From Acidobacteriaceae bacterium (lineage in GTDB: Bacteria > Acidobacteriota > Terriglobia > Terriglobales > Acidobacteriaceae): a stretch of DNA of 64,000 bases. Location of the stretch: assembly GCA_025350325.1 (NCBI GenBank), contig JANXYB010000050.1, positions 1 through 64,000 on the forward strand, given 5' to 3'. The notes under the pieces were generated by a model, which saw nothing but the letters and a program-made list of their open reading frames with translations, did not search any database and was not told where the DNA came from. Both the position numbers and the translations under genes were made by a program. Below are positions 38,201 through 47,600 of the stretch, one piece after another; position 1 is the stretch's first letter, and each line of letters opens with the position of its first letter.

Positions 38201-38453
38201 CCCAACATGCCAGGCAACCGGCATGGTCAAAAGCTCTACCACCGTGTGCAACGAAATCTATACAGAATTGCGCAAGATGAAAAAGCATTTTGAAGGAGCC
38301 GACGTGTTGATCCGCGTCAATCCTGAAACGGTCAAGGTGCTCAAGGCGAACAATGCGAGCTGGATTACTGAATTCGAAGAATTGATCAGTAAAAACATAT
38401 TGATCAAGAGCGATGCCACTTTGCATCCTGAGCAATTCGACATTCAGGGATAG
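35283..38453 (+). CDS. RNase E/G family ribonuclease with very large S1-domain insertion
   Basis: Endoribonuclease of RNA decay and rRNA processing. The protein can be read from KEICISSTPHETRLAILEDDQ (35289 on), the conserved RNase E/G start, but no ATG, GTG or TTG precedes it in frame: the codon at 35283 is AGG, behind GGAAAGG. The first ordinary start is ATG 35439, inside the S1 domain. After GMQSAFVDVGLERDAFLYVTDF, about 580 low-complexity residues follow before the S1 domain resumes (LKPGQEILVQIAKE). Then come RNase H-like and DNase I-like domains with catalytic Asp in VAIDINTG and VIDFIDMD, and the Zn-link CPTCQATG. The insertion holds basic GRRRRRGGRG and acidic tracts and two copies of LPGESxSK. 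Confidence 0.9.
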   Translation, partial: RAKEICISSTPHETRLAILEDDQLAEIYYERENEYTLAGSIYNGKVTRVLPGMQSAFVDVGLERDAFLYVTDFMELEDPEESDELDKAAAAGGNQAPREVRNSDPSDPNAGKDQARQEDRSQQSGQKADQPGRSNQRQDRSGSASRGSQERPSRDRRPVTETGSESSLSIEPIAMVRGETSDQTENAQDATGEGGKRWRGRRRRRGGRGSTSEAETQSQGKEPVEVYPHEKAQPQPEIARQIQAWAAPESMPLGDRAPAAFVLPGESLSKYGAAPAGDAPKSAPETSASVRPSSSFKPATMVQAPLAWDGSGLLPGESISKHRSQRSEQDVMPVSQDSYSSLAAPEPGSPDAVEEKALVDDMEAPSEFRSAIDHNLDRQNLAPVDDDFFEETSSVAPEAVRNETGAAHELTEANAPEDKSAADATATSVAEDDEVPVRTAYNHEHAEGANDDPETDRDASHHIDPNPPSGFRLFGLGGKKKKPEDESPKTIAADDIPIASSPAASSGSVRTVSAFAPGSGLVEEELIEGEEFDTPHHAHSKADDHDLDEYEEETLQSQIRSGELGEMLQEAHLDHKIQLKFEDKNGDDEGEESFDDEEDEEEEPVAAEGQPAGEGQTQQRRERSGRGRRGRAGAPGQGQGNRRGGPSRRSMQTSDLPIISDLLKPGQEILVQIAKEPIAKKGARITSHIALPGRFLVFMPTVSHVGVSRKIASDDERQRLKRILTHERGEASGGFIVRTAAEGASEEELRADLRFLIHLWDEIKQRSDSSKSPALIYHDLSLIERILRDQVSSNFSSIWVDSEADYERIVRFLNRFSPDLVRRVKLYTKEVPLFEHFGIQDEISKALRSKVWLKSGGSIVINQTEALVAIDINTGKYVGKTARLEDTILKTNLDAIPEIVRQIRLRDLGGIIVIDFIDMDERKNRFKVMAALEEALKSDRAPTKVLQFNDFGLVAITRKRVKQSLERTLSVPCPTCQATGMVKSSTTVCNEIYTELRKMKKHFEGADVLIRVNPETVKVLKANNASWITEFEELISKNILIKSDATLHPEQFDIQG

Positions 38454-38485
38454 TCGCGCGGTTCATCCGCTACAGAATTGCGTTC

Positions 38486-38523
38486 AGCAGGGCCGGAGAA
38501 ACTTTTCCGGCCTTTGCTGTTTT
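38486..38523 (+). terminator. intrinsic terminator of the RNase E/G gene
   Basis: GGCCGGA (38491-38497) pairs with TCCGGCC (38506-38512), extended by AGCA/TGCT on the outside, followed by GTTTTA. Confidence 0.8.
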
Positions 38524-38643
38524 ACGTGGCGAAATGGCACATCCGTGACAAAGCAACTTCCGGCACAAGAATCCGTCTAAACCTGACGGGGAGCAGGGTT
38601 CGACTTCCCATCGAAATTCAAATCGATTCTCGAGGTTCTTAAT

Positions 38644-39522
38644 ATGTTTTCCATCCGTTATATGTCTGTTATGCGACATGTCACGATTCTTTCGGTTGCG
38701 CTTGCCTGTTCAATCAACTCTGCGAACGCGCAGTCTACATACACTCACGACTCATCCACGGCTGCGGTGACGAACAACAGTGAGTCGAGTTCCACGTCCT
38801 CTCTGCTCGATGCGCGCGATGGCGATCCTACGTTCGCAGCCGTCCTTCCATCACCGGTCACAGTGCCGGGCCAAGAAAACGGGCAGGACACCCATGCCGG
38901 AGGCTACGGCTACGGTACCGGTCGGCACAATTTACATGACCACCTCGCTTTCGAGGCGGGCGGCGGCTTCACCGCTCCCACCAAAGATTCCTCTCCTTAC
39001 ATCAGTTGGGGTGGGAACGTCACGCTTGGTGCGGGCTATCGGTTCAATCGTATGTTGAGCCTGATGACTGAGTATCAGTTCATCGACGACAAATTGCCCG
39101 GCGCCATCATTGCACAGGCTGGGGCCCAGGGCGGCCACGACCATATCTGGTCACTGACGCTCGATCCAGTAATCGACTTAATTCCCAAGGGCCACATGGA
39201 TGTCTACGTAACGGGTGGCGGCGGCTTCTACCGCAAGGTGACGAGTTTTACCGATCCAACGCAGACCCAGTACTGCACTTACTATTACTGCGGCATCGCA
39301 ACCACGAATGTGGTTGTGGGCCACTTCTCAAGCAACCAGGGTGGATGGAATGTTGGCGCCGGCGTAGCACACCGGTTAAACGGCAACATGAAACTTTTCG
39401 CCGAGGCTCGCTATCTCGACGTGAAATCACCCGCGGTCACAACCTCACCGAATGGCTTGGGCAACACCACGGTCGGTGCGGGCACAAAAATCATTCCTGT
39501 CACTGTCGGCATTCGCTGGTAG
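38644..39522 (+). CDS. outer-membrane beta-barrel protein
   Basis: A 292-residue exported protein. A signal peptide ends near ANAQS (residue 29). The mature part starts with a Ser/Thr-rich spacer of about 60 residues, then an 8-stranded barrel-like region with alternating Gly/aromatic strands (FEAGGGFTAPT, GAGYRFNRMLSLMTEYQFI, MDVYVTGGGGFYRK, GWNVGAGVAHRLNGNMKLFAEARYLDV) ending in GIRW, a terminal aromatic. This is the OmpA/OprF-like or Opa-like small barrel type; function unknown. ATG 38644 has GAGG 8 nt upstream. Monocistronic between two terminators. Confidence 0.85.
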   Translation: MFSIRYMSVMRHVTILSVALACSINSANAQSTYTHDSSTAAVTNNSESSSTSSLLDARDGDPTFAAVLPSPVTVPGQENGQDTHAGGYGYGTGRHNLHDHLAFEAGGGFTAPTKDSSPYISWGGNVTLGAGYRFNRMLSLMTEYQFIDDKLPGAIIAQAGAQGGHDHIWSLTLDPVIDLIPKGHMDVYVTGGGGFYRKVTSFTDPTQTQYCTYYYCGIATTNVVVGHFSSNQGGWNVGAGVAHRLNGNMKLFAEARYLDVKSPAVTTSPNGLGNTTVGAGTKIIPVTVGIRW

Positions 39523-39547
39523 CTCGCCTCAGAACTAGTTAGGCCTT

Positions 39548-39566
39548 ACGGGCAGTCCCGTCTTTT
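39548..39566 (+). terminator. terminator after the beta-barrel gene
   Basis: ACGGG-CAGT-CCCGT (39548-39561) followed by CTTTTC. Confidence 0.6.
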
Positions 39567-39642
39567 CCTCAGAACAGGGGAAGGGATGGGACATGCTTTT
39601 TCACTCGGTAATCACTTGGTAATTTCGATCGGGCGCAGCAGT

Positions 39643-40041
39643 TCACAGGATCCCCAATGTCCGTAGTCTCATGAGGCCCCCGGCCAACACTCCAAAAGGC
39701 GACAGAGCAACGAGGATTAGCGCATACCACACCGGTTGCTGGCCGCGGGACTGCAACGCGCTCATAGCCGACAGCAGCAAAACCACGATGGCTAGCGCCA
39801 GCACATGAATCAGTGGATTGTGGCGCGCCGCCCACGCCGTTGCATAGCCGCCGGCGGCCGCTGCTAGAAACGAATAGCCCAGATTTACAAAGATGTAGCC
39901 GGGCTGCGGTTTAGCGCGTTCACCGACCCAATCGGGGGTGAATCGTGTCAGCAATGCGGTTGTTGCAATCACCAGCAAAGCCATCGTAGCAAATCCGGCC
40001 AGCAGCGCCAGGAAAGCGTTGAGCACTACCAAGGCTTCCAC
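39643..40041 (-). CDS. small polytopic membrane protein, function unknown
   Basis: A 132-residue protein with four hydrophobic helices (residues about 3-30, 50-70, 78-95 and 104-125). The GTG start at 40041 overlaps the previous gene by 16 bp, so it is likely coupled. I recognise no family. Third gene of the minus-strand unit with the Xaa-Pro peptidase. Confidence 0.7.
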   Translation of the reverse strand: MEALVVLNAFLALLAGFATMALLVIATTALLTRFTPDWVGERAKPQPGYIFVNLGYSFLAAAAGGYATAWAARHNPLIHVLALAIVVLLLSAMSALQSRGQQPVWYALILVALSPFGVLAGGLMRLRTLGIL

Positions 40042-40397
40042 TCTTTTTCAGTCGCCGCGCCAACTTCACCACGCTCGATGCGTGCCAGAAATGTGCGTGC
40101 CAATCGTGACTCTCCGGGGTGGCTCTCTCCGTGAATGGAACACAGATCGAGAAACTCATCGCAGAGTGCGTTGCGTTCTTCCTGCTGCGCGGAAATTCCC
40201 TGCAATGCGAGAGCCAGTTCGCGCAACCGCGCTGCTTCGGGCCACTTTTCGCCCTCTTCGCCTAGCGGTTCGTAATCCGAGAAAAGCCCCTTGCGGCCGC
40301 GCGCGCACTCGTCTAAGCACGCAAGCAGTTGCTCCGCAAAGGCGCTGCTCAGCGTATCGAGCAACTCAGGCTCTTGTGGGTCCATTGGCTCGCTCAT
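40026..40397 (-). CDS. conserved acidic soluble protein, function unknown
   Basis: A 123-residue, predominantly helical acidic protein (CLDECARGRKGLFSDYEPLGEEGEKWPEAARL). No signal peptide or membrane helix. It begins 10 bp after the peptidase stop codon and overlaps the downstream membrane-protein gene, so the three form one operon. I do not recognise a family. Confidence 0.7.
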   Translation of the reverse strand: MSEPMDPQEPELLDTLSSAFAEQLLACLDECARGRKGLFSDYEPLGEEGEKWPEAARLRELALALQGISAQQEERNALCDEFLDLCSIHGESHPGESRLARTFLARIERGEVGAATEKEWKPW

Positions 40398-40407
40398 TTG
40401 TCAAGCC

Positions 40408-41751
40408 TCACTTCGCATGCATTGCTGCTTCAACTTCGTCAGCGGTGTGCGGCAATGCGGCGGTGAGATCGATCAGCTTTCCATCCGCGCCGACCAGAAA
40501 TACACATTCAATGCGCACGCCGATCTTCTCTTCAGGAATGTATACGCCGGGCTCAATGGTGAATACCATCCCAGGTTTGAGCAGAGCAGGATATTCTGCA
40601 GGATCGTGCACATCGATGCCGACCATATGTCCGAGTCCATGCAGCCAATACTTGCCCAACGCTTCACCATGCAGGTTTTTGCCATGCGTGTTGATGTAGT
40701 TGTAAGCAGCGTTATCGAGCGAGTCTGAATCTTTGCGATAGACGTCATTGATCTTCGACTTGCCGGCCACGAAGGAATCAAAAGCAGCTTTCTGCGCGCC
40801 CAGGACGATGTCGTAAATCTCGCGTTGACGTGCGCTGAAGTGGCCATTCACCGGAACCGTACGCGTGATGTCGGAGGCGTACATCGAATACTCGCACGCC
40901 GCATCGACAACTACGATGTCGCCTTCTTCCATGGTGCGCGCATTGTCGGAATAGTGAAGGGTCGTTGCATTGACCCCAGATCCTACGATCGGTGCATACG
41001 AAGGCCGCTCGCAACCTTGTTCGTACCAGGACTCCGTCATCTTCCCAGCTATGACTCGTTCGGTAATGCCGGGCTTGATGCTCTGCATCATCACGCGCTG
41101 CGCGGCAATCGATGCCGCAGAGGCCTTCTTTAGCAACTCGACTTCTCCCGCGTCTTTCACTTCACGCAGAGGCATCGTGAGTGTAGTCACATCGCGGGTT
41201 AGGGGAGCGTCCACGCCCAACGTCGCGGCGGTAAAACCGACCAGTGCCTCCGCCTGTTTCACTCCCGGTTGCGTCCACAGGCTGCGCGCGATTCGCCGGT
41301 TGGAAGCAATCAATTTGTTGAGCACGACGGGGAAGGTGGTCATGTCCTGCACTTCGTCCACTCCCGTGCTGCGAGCGACACCCGGCGACAATGCGTCCAG
41401 CTTGGCGCCGGTGTACTTTTCAGTGCGCAGATCGCGCGTAGGCAAGAAAAGAATTTCCCTGTAGGGTGCTTCGCGGCCTTTCTCAGTAATCGGGCCTACT
41501 ACCAGGAGCGCTGCTCCCGGCTCGTTCCAACCAGTCAGGTAATAAAAGTCGGCGTCCTGGCGGTAGGCCATGAAGTCGAGCACCGGCTCCTCGCCAGCAA
41601 ACAGAACGGCGACCCCCTCGTGCAGCGCAGCCGACAAGGCCACGCGACGCGCACGATATTCAGCGGTAGATTGTTTCTCGACGGCTTCAAGAGTGGGCAT
41701 GGCAGTAAGACTGGCCAACAGGAACAAGGCTACAAGACGGGACAATTTCAT
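40408..41751 (-). CDS. exported Xaa-Pro aminopeptidase (M24 family)
   Basis: A 447-residue peptidase with a signal peptide (MKLSRLVALFLLASLTAMPT). The N-terminal aminopeptidase P domain (YRARRVALSAALHEGVAVLFAG ... YRQDADFYYLTGW) precedes a pita-bread metalloprotease domain with the two-metal ligands visible: Asp in VVVDAACEYS, Asp in ASDITRT, His in LHGLGHMVGIDVHD, Glu in FTIEPGVYI, Glu in GVRIECVF. It removes N-terminal residues preceding Pro, here most likely in the periplasm. ATG 41751 fits the signal peptide better than the upstream in-frame start at 41781. First gene of a three-gene unit. Confidence 0.93.
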   Translation of the reverse strand: MKLSRLVALFLLASLTAMPTLEAVEKQSTAEYRARRVALSAALHEGVAVLFAGEEPVLDFMAYRQDADFYYLTGWNEPGAALLVVGPITEKGREAPYREILFLPTRDLRTEKYTGAKLDALSPGVARSTGVDEVQDMTTFPVVLNKLIASNRRIARSLWTQPGVKQAEALVGFTAATLGVDAPLTRDVTTLTMPLREVKDAGEVELLKKASAASIAAQRVMMQSIKPGITERVIAGKMTESWYEQGCERPSYAPIVGSGVNATTLHYSDNARTMEEGDIVVVDAACEYSMYASDITRTVPVNGHFSARQREIYDIVLGAQKAAFDSFVAGKSKINDVYRKDSDSLDNAAYNYINTHGKNLHGEALGKYWLHGLGHMVGIDVHDPAEYPALLKPGMVFTIEPGVYIPEEKIGVRIECVFLVGADGKLIDLTAALPHTADEVEAAMHAK

Positions 41752-41933
41752 TCCGCTATTGTCGCCGCTTGTGGTCCTCAACGTAAACGCGGGGGGCTAG
41801 TTCGCGCGAATTGCCCGCTATTGCATTACGGGTTGGCCGGTGGTTCCAGCCAGCGATGCCGTCGGCGGAGCCTCGCAAGTCGCCTATACCGTCATTATGA
41901 GCAGCGAGGGAACCCACGCGCCTTGCCACCACG

Positions 41934-41962
41934 TTGAAATTCCCATGAAAACGCCGTATGCT
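41934..41962 (+). promoter_or_regulatory. promoter of rimP-nusA-infB
   Basis: TTGAAA (41934-41939), a 17-nt spacer and TATGCT (41957-41962) match the sigma-70 consensus well. Transcription would start near 41969, giving a leader of about 195 nt. Confidence 0.55.
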
Positions 41963-42022
41963 AAATACGCAGACGAATTTGTCCGCCTGATTGCCGTGGG
42001 AATGCCGGCTGGCGGAGAGATG

Positions 42023-42046
42023 AGTGGGCTCACAGCCCACTTTTTA
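42023..42046 (+). terminator. leader terminator (putative attenuator) ahead of rimP
   Basis: AGTGGGCT-CAC-AGCCCACT (42023-42041) is a perfect 8-bp stem with a 3-nt loop, followed by TTTTATTT. It lies on the rimP strand 118 bp before the rimP start and about 55 nt after the proposed start of transcription, with no plus-strand gene before it to terminate. Confidence 0.8.
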
Positions 42047-42136
42047 TTTGGGTCAAATTCCCCACAAAACTCGCTGCTCACTGACCATGCGCCTCTTTGA
42101 AGAGCGCTGGTGGTAAGGGTGTTCGAGAGGCCCCAA

Positions 42137-42154
42137 GCGACGGGTTAGCGTCGC
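42137..42154 (+). other. hairpin just upstream of the rimP start
   Basis: GCGACG-GGTTAG-CGTCGC, a perfect 6-bp stem ending 9 nt before the ATG at 42164; it could influence ribosome access. The same stem sequence recurs in the RNase E/G leader (34911-34928). Confidence 0.5.
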
Positions 42155-42163
42155 CGGGTTGAA

Positions 42164-42772
42164 ATGACGGGCATAGGAAACATGGCGGCAAAGTTCGATG
42201 AAATTCGGTTGGCAGCGATCAGGGTGGCAGCTTCGCACGGCCTTGACGTCGTGGATGTCGAGCTATCCGGACCCGCTAAAGAGAGGGTTTTACGCGTTTT
42301 TCTCGAAAAGGATTCTGCCGGGCGCGAACGGTTGAAAGCAGAGATCGAGGCCGGTTCAGAGGGGCTTCCTGAACGGTTGGTCGAGGGTAAGCTCAGCATC
42401 AAGCAGCTCTCCGGTGTTACGCATGAGGATTGTGCCGCCTTCAGCAGGGATTTTGGTGTGTTGCTGGATGTTGAAGACCTGGTTCCGGGCGCAGACTACA
42501 CGCTAGAGGCGAGTTCACCTGGCTTGGATCGTAAATTGAGCAAGCGTGAAGATTTTGAACGGTTTACGGGATGTTTGGTTAAGATTCAGACCTTTGAGTC
42601 GGTGCGCAACAATCGGCATTGGCAGGGTCGTTTGGCAGCCGGGGCGAACGAAAACATCCTTCTAGATCTGGCGGCCGTGAAGCAGAACAGCAAGAGCCGC
42701 AAGGCGGGTGTAGACGTGGTAGAGATTGCTTTCGCGAATATTGAAAAGGCAGAGTTGATTCCGGAAATTTAG
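42164..42772 (+). CDS. rimP: ribosome maturation factor RimP
   Basis: A 202-residue 30S-assembly factor. The first alpha/beta domain (AAIRVAASHGLDVVDVELSG) and the conserved SSPGLDRKLSKREDFERFTGCLVKI segment identify it, followed by the SH3-like C-terminal domain. Between the two, a charged insertion (residues about 47-80, AGRERLKAEIEAG...) makes it longer than E. coli RimP. An ATG at 42182 has AGGA close upstream and is an alternative start. First gene of rimP-nusA-infB. Confidence 0.95.
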   Translation: MTGIGNMAAKFDEIRLAAIRVAASHGLDVVDVELSGPAKERVLRVFLEKDSAGRERLKAEIEAGSEGLPERLVEGKLSIKQLSGVTHEDCAAFSRDFGVLLDVEDLVPGADYTLEASSPGLDRKLSKREDFERFTGCLVKIQTFESVRNNRHWQGRLAAGANENILLDLAAVKQNSKSRKAGVDVVEIAFANIEKAELIPEI

Positions 42773-42891
42773 GCACCCATGTTGAGTGTTCGAGTGCCGG
42801 GCAAGGGTCGTTACCAGACCCTGGAACAATAAATTCAACTGCATGGCACCCCCTGAACGGGCTGCCGGCAAAATCCGAGGAAGTCAGCAGT

Positions 42892-44577
42892 ATGGCCAGC
42901 AGCATGTTGTATCAAAGCATCGAACTCCTGAGCCGCGAGAAGGGCATCGAGCCTGAGATCGTTGTCGGAGCCGTGGAAGAGGCCATTGCCCTTGCCACGC
43001 GAAAGTTTTATAAAACCCAGGAAAACATGCGTGGGGAACTCAATAAAGAGACCGGCGAGATCACGGCCTACGTCTTCAAAACGGTTGTGCCCGACGCAGA
43101 GGAGATTGAGGATCCGGTAAACCAGATCACGCTTACCCAGGCCAACGAACTGGCTCCGGGCGTCGAGGTGGGCAGCGAAATTCGACTCTATCGCGACACC
43201 AGCCCCTTGGGCCGTATCGCAGCGCAATTGGCCAAGCAGGTCATATTCCAGAAAGTCCGCGAAGCCGAGCGCGACACGGTGTTTAACGAGTACGCGCACC
43301 GCGAAAAGGAAGTACTGAACGCCACTGTCAAGCGCATTGAAGGGCAAGACGTGATCTATGACCTCGGCAAGGCAGAGGCCCGTTGCCCCAAGCGTGAACA
43401 ATCGCGGCTCGAACAGTTCTCCATCGGAGAGCGCGTCCGCGTGGTGCTGCTCAAGGTCGATCGTGCCGCCAAGGGTCCACAGGTAATCGTTTCGCGTGCC
43501 GCGCCGGAGCTGGTTTCAAACCTGTTTCAATCTGAAGTGCCGGAGATTTATGACAACACGGTGACGATTCGCGCGATCGCCCGAGAAGCTGGCGAGCGCA
43601 CTAAGATCGCCGTCCAAAGCCGCGACAAGGATGTCGATCCGGTCGGCGCTTGCGTGGGCATGAAGGGAATGCGCGTTCAATCCATCATCCGCGAGCTGCG
43701 CGGCGAGAAGATTGACATTATTGAGTTTAGCGATGAGATTACGACGTTTGCAGAGAAGGCTTTGCAGCCGGCCAAGGTTAGCCGCGTCACCATCGCCGAC
43801 CTGACTGACAAGCAGCTCGAAGTCATCGTGGATGATACGCAACTTTCCCTTGCCATCGGTAAGAAAGGCCAAAATGTACGCTTGGCGGCCAAGCTGCTGG
43901 GCTGGAAAATCGACATCAAGAGCGAAGAGGAAAAGCGCCAGGAGGTGGAGCAGCAGATGCAAGCTCTCACCGGCGGCCCCTCGACACCTATTGAACAGGT
44001 TTCGGAGTTGGGCGAGGGAATCATTCAGAAACTGGTCGCGGCGGGCATTACGACCGTCGAGTCACTGGCCGACATGACGCCCGAGGAGCTCGAAGAAATT
44101 CCGGGCATTGGCGAGCGCACTCTCGAGAAGATCTCGGTCGCGGTTCGGCACTACTTCGGCCATTTTGAAGAGGGCGAGGAAGGCCACGTTGCTGAAGGGG
44201 CCGAGGAGCTTTCTGAAGGTGCCGCAGCGGACTCGGCAGCCGCGGACACAGAAAATTTGTCTAACGGCGAATCGGAGATTGCCACTCCCGCAGAAGTCGC
44301 GGATACTGCTGAGGCAGAAGCCGAAAATTCTTCCGAGGTTCTGAAAGAGGCCGAAAGCGTTCGGGCGGCTGCGGCAGAGGGCGAAGAAGCTTCGGATCGC
44401 CATGCCGAAGCACTGCCGGAGCAGGAAATCGACACGGACGAAAGTCTGACCGCCGCCGAATTGGCAGTGGACAATGTGCCATCGGCAGATGAGGGCGATT
44501 CGCCTGAGTTGGAAGCCAAGCAAAACGAGACCGGAACGACCGAGGAACATGAAGCTGGCAAAGAGGACGGCGCGTAG
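42892..44577 (+). CDS. nusA: transcription elongation/termination factor NusA
   Basis: A 561-residue RNA polymerase-binding factor that modulates pausing, termination and antitermination. Visible in order: N-terminal RNAP-binding domain (1-125), S1 domain (EVLNATVKRIEGQDVIYDLG), two KH domains (ACVGMKGMRVQSIIRELRGEKIDI; LAIGKKGQNVRLAAKLLGWKIDI), a helix-hairpin-helix segment (LADMTPEELEEIPGIGERTLEKI) and then an acidic Glu/Ala/Asp tail of about 135 residues. The acidic tail is unlike the E. coli acidic repeats in composition but similar in position. GAGGAAG precedes the ATG at 42892. Confidence 0.96.
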   Translation: MASSMLYQSIELLSREKGIEPEIVVGAVEEAIALATRKFYKTQENMRGELNKETGEITAYVFKTVVPDAEEIEDPVNQITLTQANELAPGVEVGSEIRLYRDTSPLGRIAAQLAKQVIFQKVREAERDTVFNEYAHREKEVLNATVKRIEGQDVIYDLGKAEARCPKREQSRLEQFSIGERVRVVLLKVDRAAKGPQVIVSRAAPELVSNLFQSEVPEIYDNTVTIRAIAREAGERTKIAVQSRDKDVDPVGACVGMKGMRVQSIIRELRGEKIDIIEFSDEITTFAEKALQPAKVSRVTIADLTDKQLEVIVDDTQLSLAIGKKGQNVRLAAKLLGWKIDIKSEEEKRQEVEQQMQALTGGPSTPIEQVSELGEGIIQKLVAAGITTVESLADMTPEELEEIPGIGERTLEKISVAVRHYFGHFEEGEEGHVAEGAEELSEGAAADSAAADTENLSNGESEIATPAEVADTAEAEAENSSEVLKEAESVRAAAAEGEEASDRHAEALPEQEIDTDESLTAAELAVDNVPSADEGDSPELEAKQNETGTTEEHEAGKEDGA

Positions 44578-44695
44578 TATGCGCCGCCCGTTTATTTGCC
44601 ATTCAAGCGATAATGGATGGGATAGCAGCAGCCAATGCCATGAGGTAGCTATGAGCGACTAACGGCTTTGGGTAGCACATATTGAAAAGAGGCGG

Positions 44696-47600
44696 ATGAG
44701 CAAGGTTCGAATCAACGATCTCGCACGCGAGTTGGAAGTCAAGAGTCGTCAGATTCTTGACGTACTGGGAGAACTCGGTCTGGGTGAGGGCAAGACCCAC
44801 TCCAGTTCGATTGAAGACTACGAGGCTGAAAAGGTTCGTGCGCAGTTTGAGCGCGGAACCAGACCCGCGGGGCACAGTGGCGCCGCGTCTTCTCGGGGTG
44901 CCCAATCCATCACACCCAAAATCGATTTATCCCACGTCTCCAAGCCCGGCGATGTGATGAAGGCCATTCTGGCCCAGAAGCAGGAAGCCGAGGCCGAAGC
45001 GATAGAGGCACGGAAGGGTAAGGTGCCGATACGTGCGGTACAACCGCCGCCCAAAGCGCCCGCCGAGCAAGAGCCGCGCGCCGCAGCGGTTGCAGCCCCG
45101 CCGGCACCTCCTGCGCCACCAGCGCCAAGAAAGATTGTGCCGCAGGCACGCCCTGCCCCCGCCATTATTCCCCACCCGACCCCGGCCATCGCTTCGCGTC
45201 CCCCTTCGGGACCGGTGATTGCCAAAGCGCCGGTAAGTGCTGGATCGACGCGCCCCGCGGTGACGGTCGTCCCGCCGTCGGGAGTGGTTGTCACGGTTAA
45301 GCCGCCTTCGGCCGCTGTTCCCACCCAGGTTCGCGTTGCGGAGCCAGCACCAGCCCCGAGTAAGCCAACGACGGCCAAGGCTGCTTCCCCCGTTACTGCG
45401 ACCAGTCCGGTTGCGGCTGCGCCCGAGCCTGCCATTGCAGCGGTACCGGTGGTTGAATCGGTTGCGCCGTCTGTTTCGCTTGCTCCCCCGGCTGCGATGG
45501 CTTCGGCTGTCGAGGCGCCGGAGTCGCCAACACACGATCAGGAATCTGCCACACCACATGTCGCGCGCCCCGCAGCAGCAACAACGCGAACAGCCGAACA
45601 CGCACTTCCGCCGCCACCTCCCGCTGCTCCTATTCGCCGGGTTGTAATGCCCCAGACCGGGCCCCGCCCGGTGTACAAGGCCCCTATAGTTGTCCCGAGC
45701 GCTACCCCCATGGCGCAGCCCGGTGGCATTCAGCGCGGCAAACCCATCTTTGACCGCAGGCCATCAACTGGTCCCAGTAGCCCTGGCAGTTATGTCCAGC
45801 GCACGCCCGGCGGCCCTCCCGGAGCCGGCCAGTTTGCCGGGGGACCTCGTCCCAAGCACCCTACCCGCACCACACCCGGCGGATACGCAGGGCCTGGCGG
45901 AACCGGAGCTCCGGGCGCGCGTCCCGGCTTTGGAGCCCGCCCAGGATTTGGTGCGCCCCGCCCTGGTGGATTCGGCGGCCCTAGACCCGGTGCCGGCGGA
46001 GCACCGCCCACTGGAGAAGCGCCGCGTCCGCAGCGTGCAGCCCCGAGAGGCCGTGGCGGTCGTCCGCAGTATCCAAAGACCAAGGAAGGCCCGATGAAGG
46101 GCTTTGTGCCACCGCCGCGTTTTGGTGGTGCCACACACTTCAGCAATGAGCCGTTGCCCATCACGCGGGAAATCACCGTGACCGAGGGCATCAGCGTTAA
46201 GGATTTGGCTGAGAAGCTTGAAATCCGCGCCAAGGACTTGATTGCCACGCTGCTCATGCGCGGTGTCTTCGTGACCGTCAACCAGTCGCTCGATGCCGAA
46301 ATGGTCAAAGACGTCGCCGCGCGCTTCGGCGCTGGCGCGACCGTCATCAGCTACGAAGAGGAAATCGCCAATCAGTCCATCGAGGAAGTTCTCGAGGCTG
46401 AAAATACCGGCGAGCTTGAAGTTCCGCGTTCGCCCGTGGTTACGGTCATGGGCCACGTCGACCACGGCAAGACTTCGCTGCTCGACGCCATCCGCGAAAC
46501 GGATGTGGCAGGTGGTGAAGCCGGCGGCATTACCCAACACATCGGCGCTTACAAGGTGAAATTCGCCAAGGAAGGTTCTCCTGCTTCCGGCCGCGAAATC
46601 GTATTTCTCGACACCCCTGGCCACGAAGCGTTTACTCGCATGCGTGCTCGCGGAGCCAAGGTGACCGATATCGTGGTCATCGTGGTCGCGGCTGACGATG
46701 GCGTCATGCCTCAGACCCTTGAGGCCATTGATCATGCCAGGGCTGCCGAAGTACCAATCATCGTGGCTGTAAACAAGATCGACAAGCCCGATGCCAATCC
46801 CGACCGCGTCAAGAAGCAATTGGCCGATCGTGGATTGATTCCAGAAGAGTGGTCGACGGCTGGCGAAGGAACTGTGTTCGTCGAAGTCTCGGCTAAAAAA
46901 CGCATCAATCTCGACCTGCTTCTTGAGATGATCTGCCTGGTTTCAGACATCCGCGCGCCCAAAGCTACTCCGGGTCGCAAGGCTGTGGGATCGGTCATCG
47001 AAGCCAAACTCGATCGAGGCCGTGGTGCCGTGGCGACCGTGCTGGTCCAGGACGGAACTCTGCGGCTCAACGACAGCTATATTGTCGGCAACACGTTCGG
47101 CAAGGTCCGCGCCATGTTTGACGATCGCGGCCGGCCGCTCGAAGAAGCCGGTCCCTCAACGCCCGTCGAGGTACTCGGTCTAGAAGCGATGCCGGACTCC
47201 GGCGACACTTTCCTCGTCGTGGCCGATCGCGACAAGGCCAAGGGCATTGCACAATACCGCAAGATGAAAGAACGCGATTCGCAGCTCGCCAAGAGCTCGC
47301 GTGTCTCTCTCGAAGGCCTCGCAGAACAAATTCGCCTGGCAGGGGTTAAAGACCTCGGTCTCATCATCAAAGGCGACGTCACAGGGTCGGTCGAAGTGCT
47401 GGGTGATTCACTGGTCCGCATGTCGACTGAAAAGGTGCGCGTCAAGGTCATCCACTCCGGCGTCGGATCGATTACCGAGAGCGACGTGCTGCTCGCAACT
47501 GCCTCAAACGCCATCATCATCGGTTTTAATGTGCGTCCCGAACGCAAAGCCGCTGAATTGGCGCAACAAGAGGGAGTTGAGATTCGTCTGCACTCGATTA

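Larger units (their letters stand above)
41752..42163. other. 412-bp gap holding the rimP-nusA-infB promoter and leader
   Basis: No supported protein gene. It holds a plus-strand promoter, an intrinsic terminator and a hairpin near the rimP start, each listed separately. The pepP-like gene's own promoter must also lie at its left end. Confidence 0.5.

Noticed and set aside
41800-42022. Possible 6S or other named small RNA before the leader terminator
   Set aside because: I could not find the long closing stem and central bubble of 6S RNA; the promoter position also makes any terminated transcript only about 75 nt.
41840-42100. 86-codon plus-strand frame upstream of rimP
   Set aside because: It runs through the terminator hairpin, has no ribosome site and no recognisable sequence.
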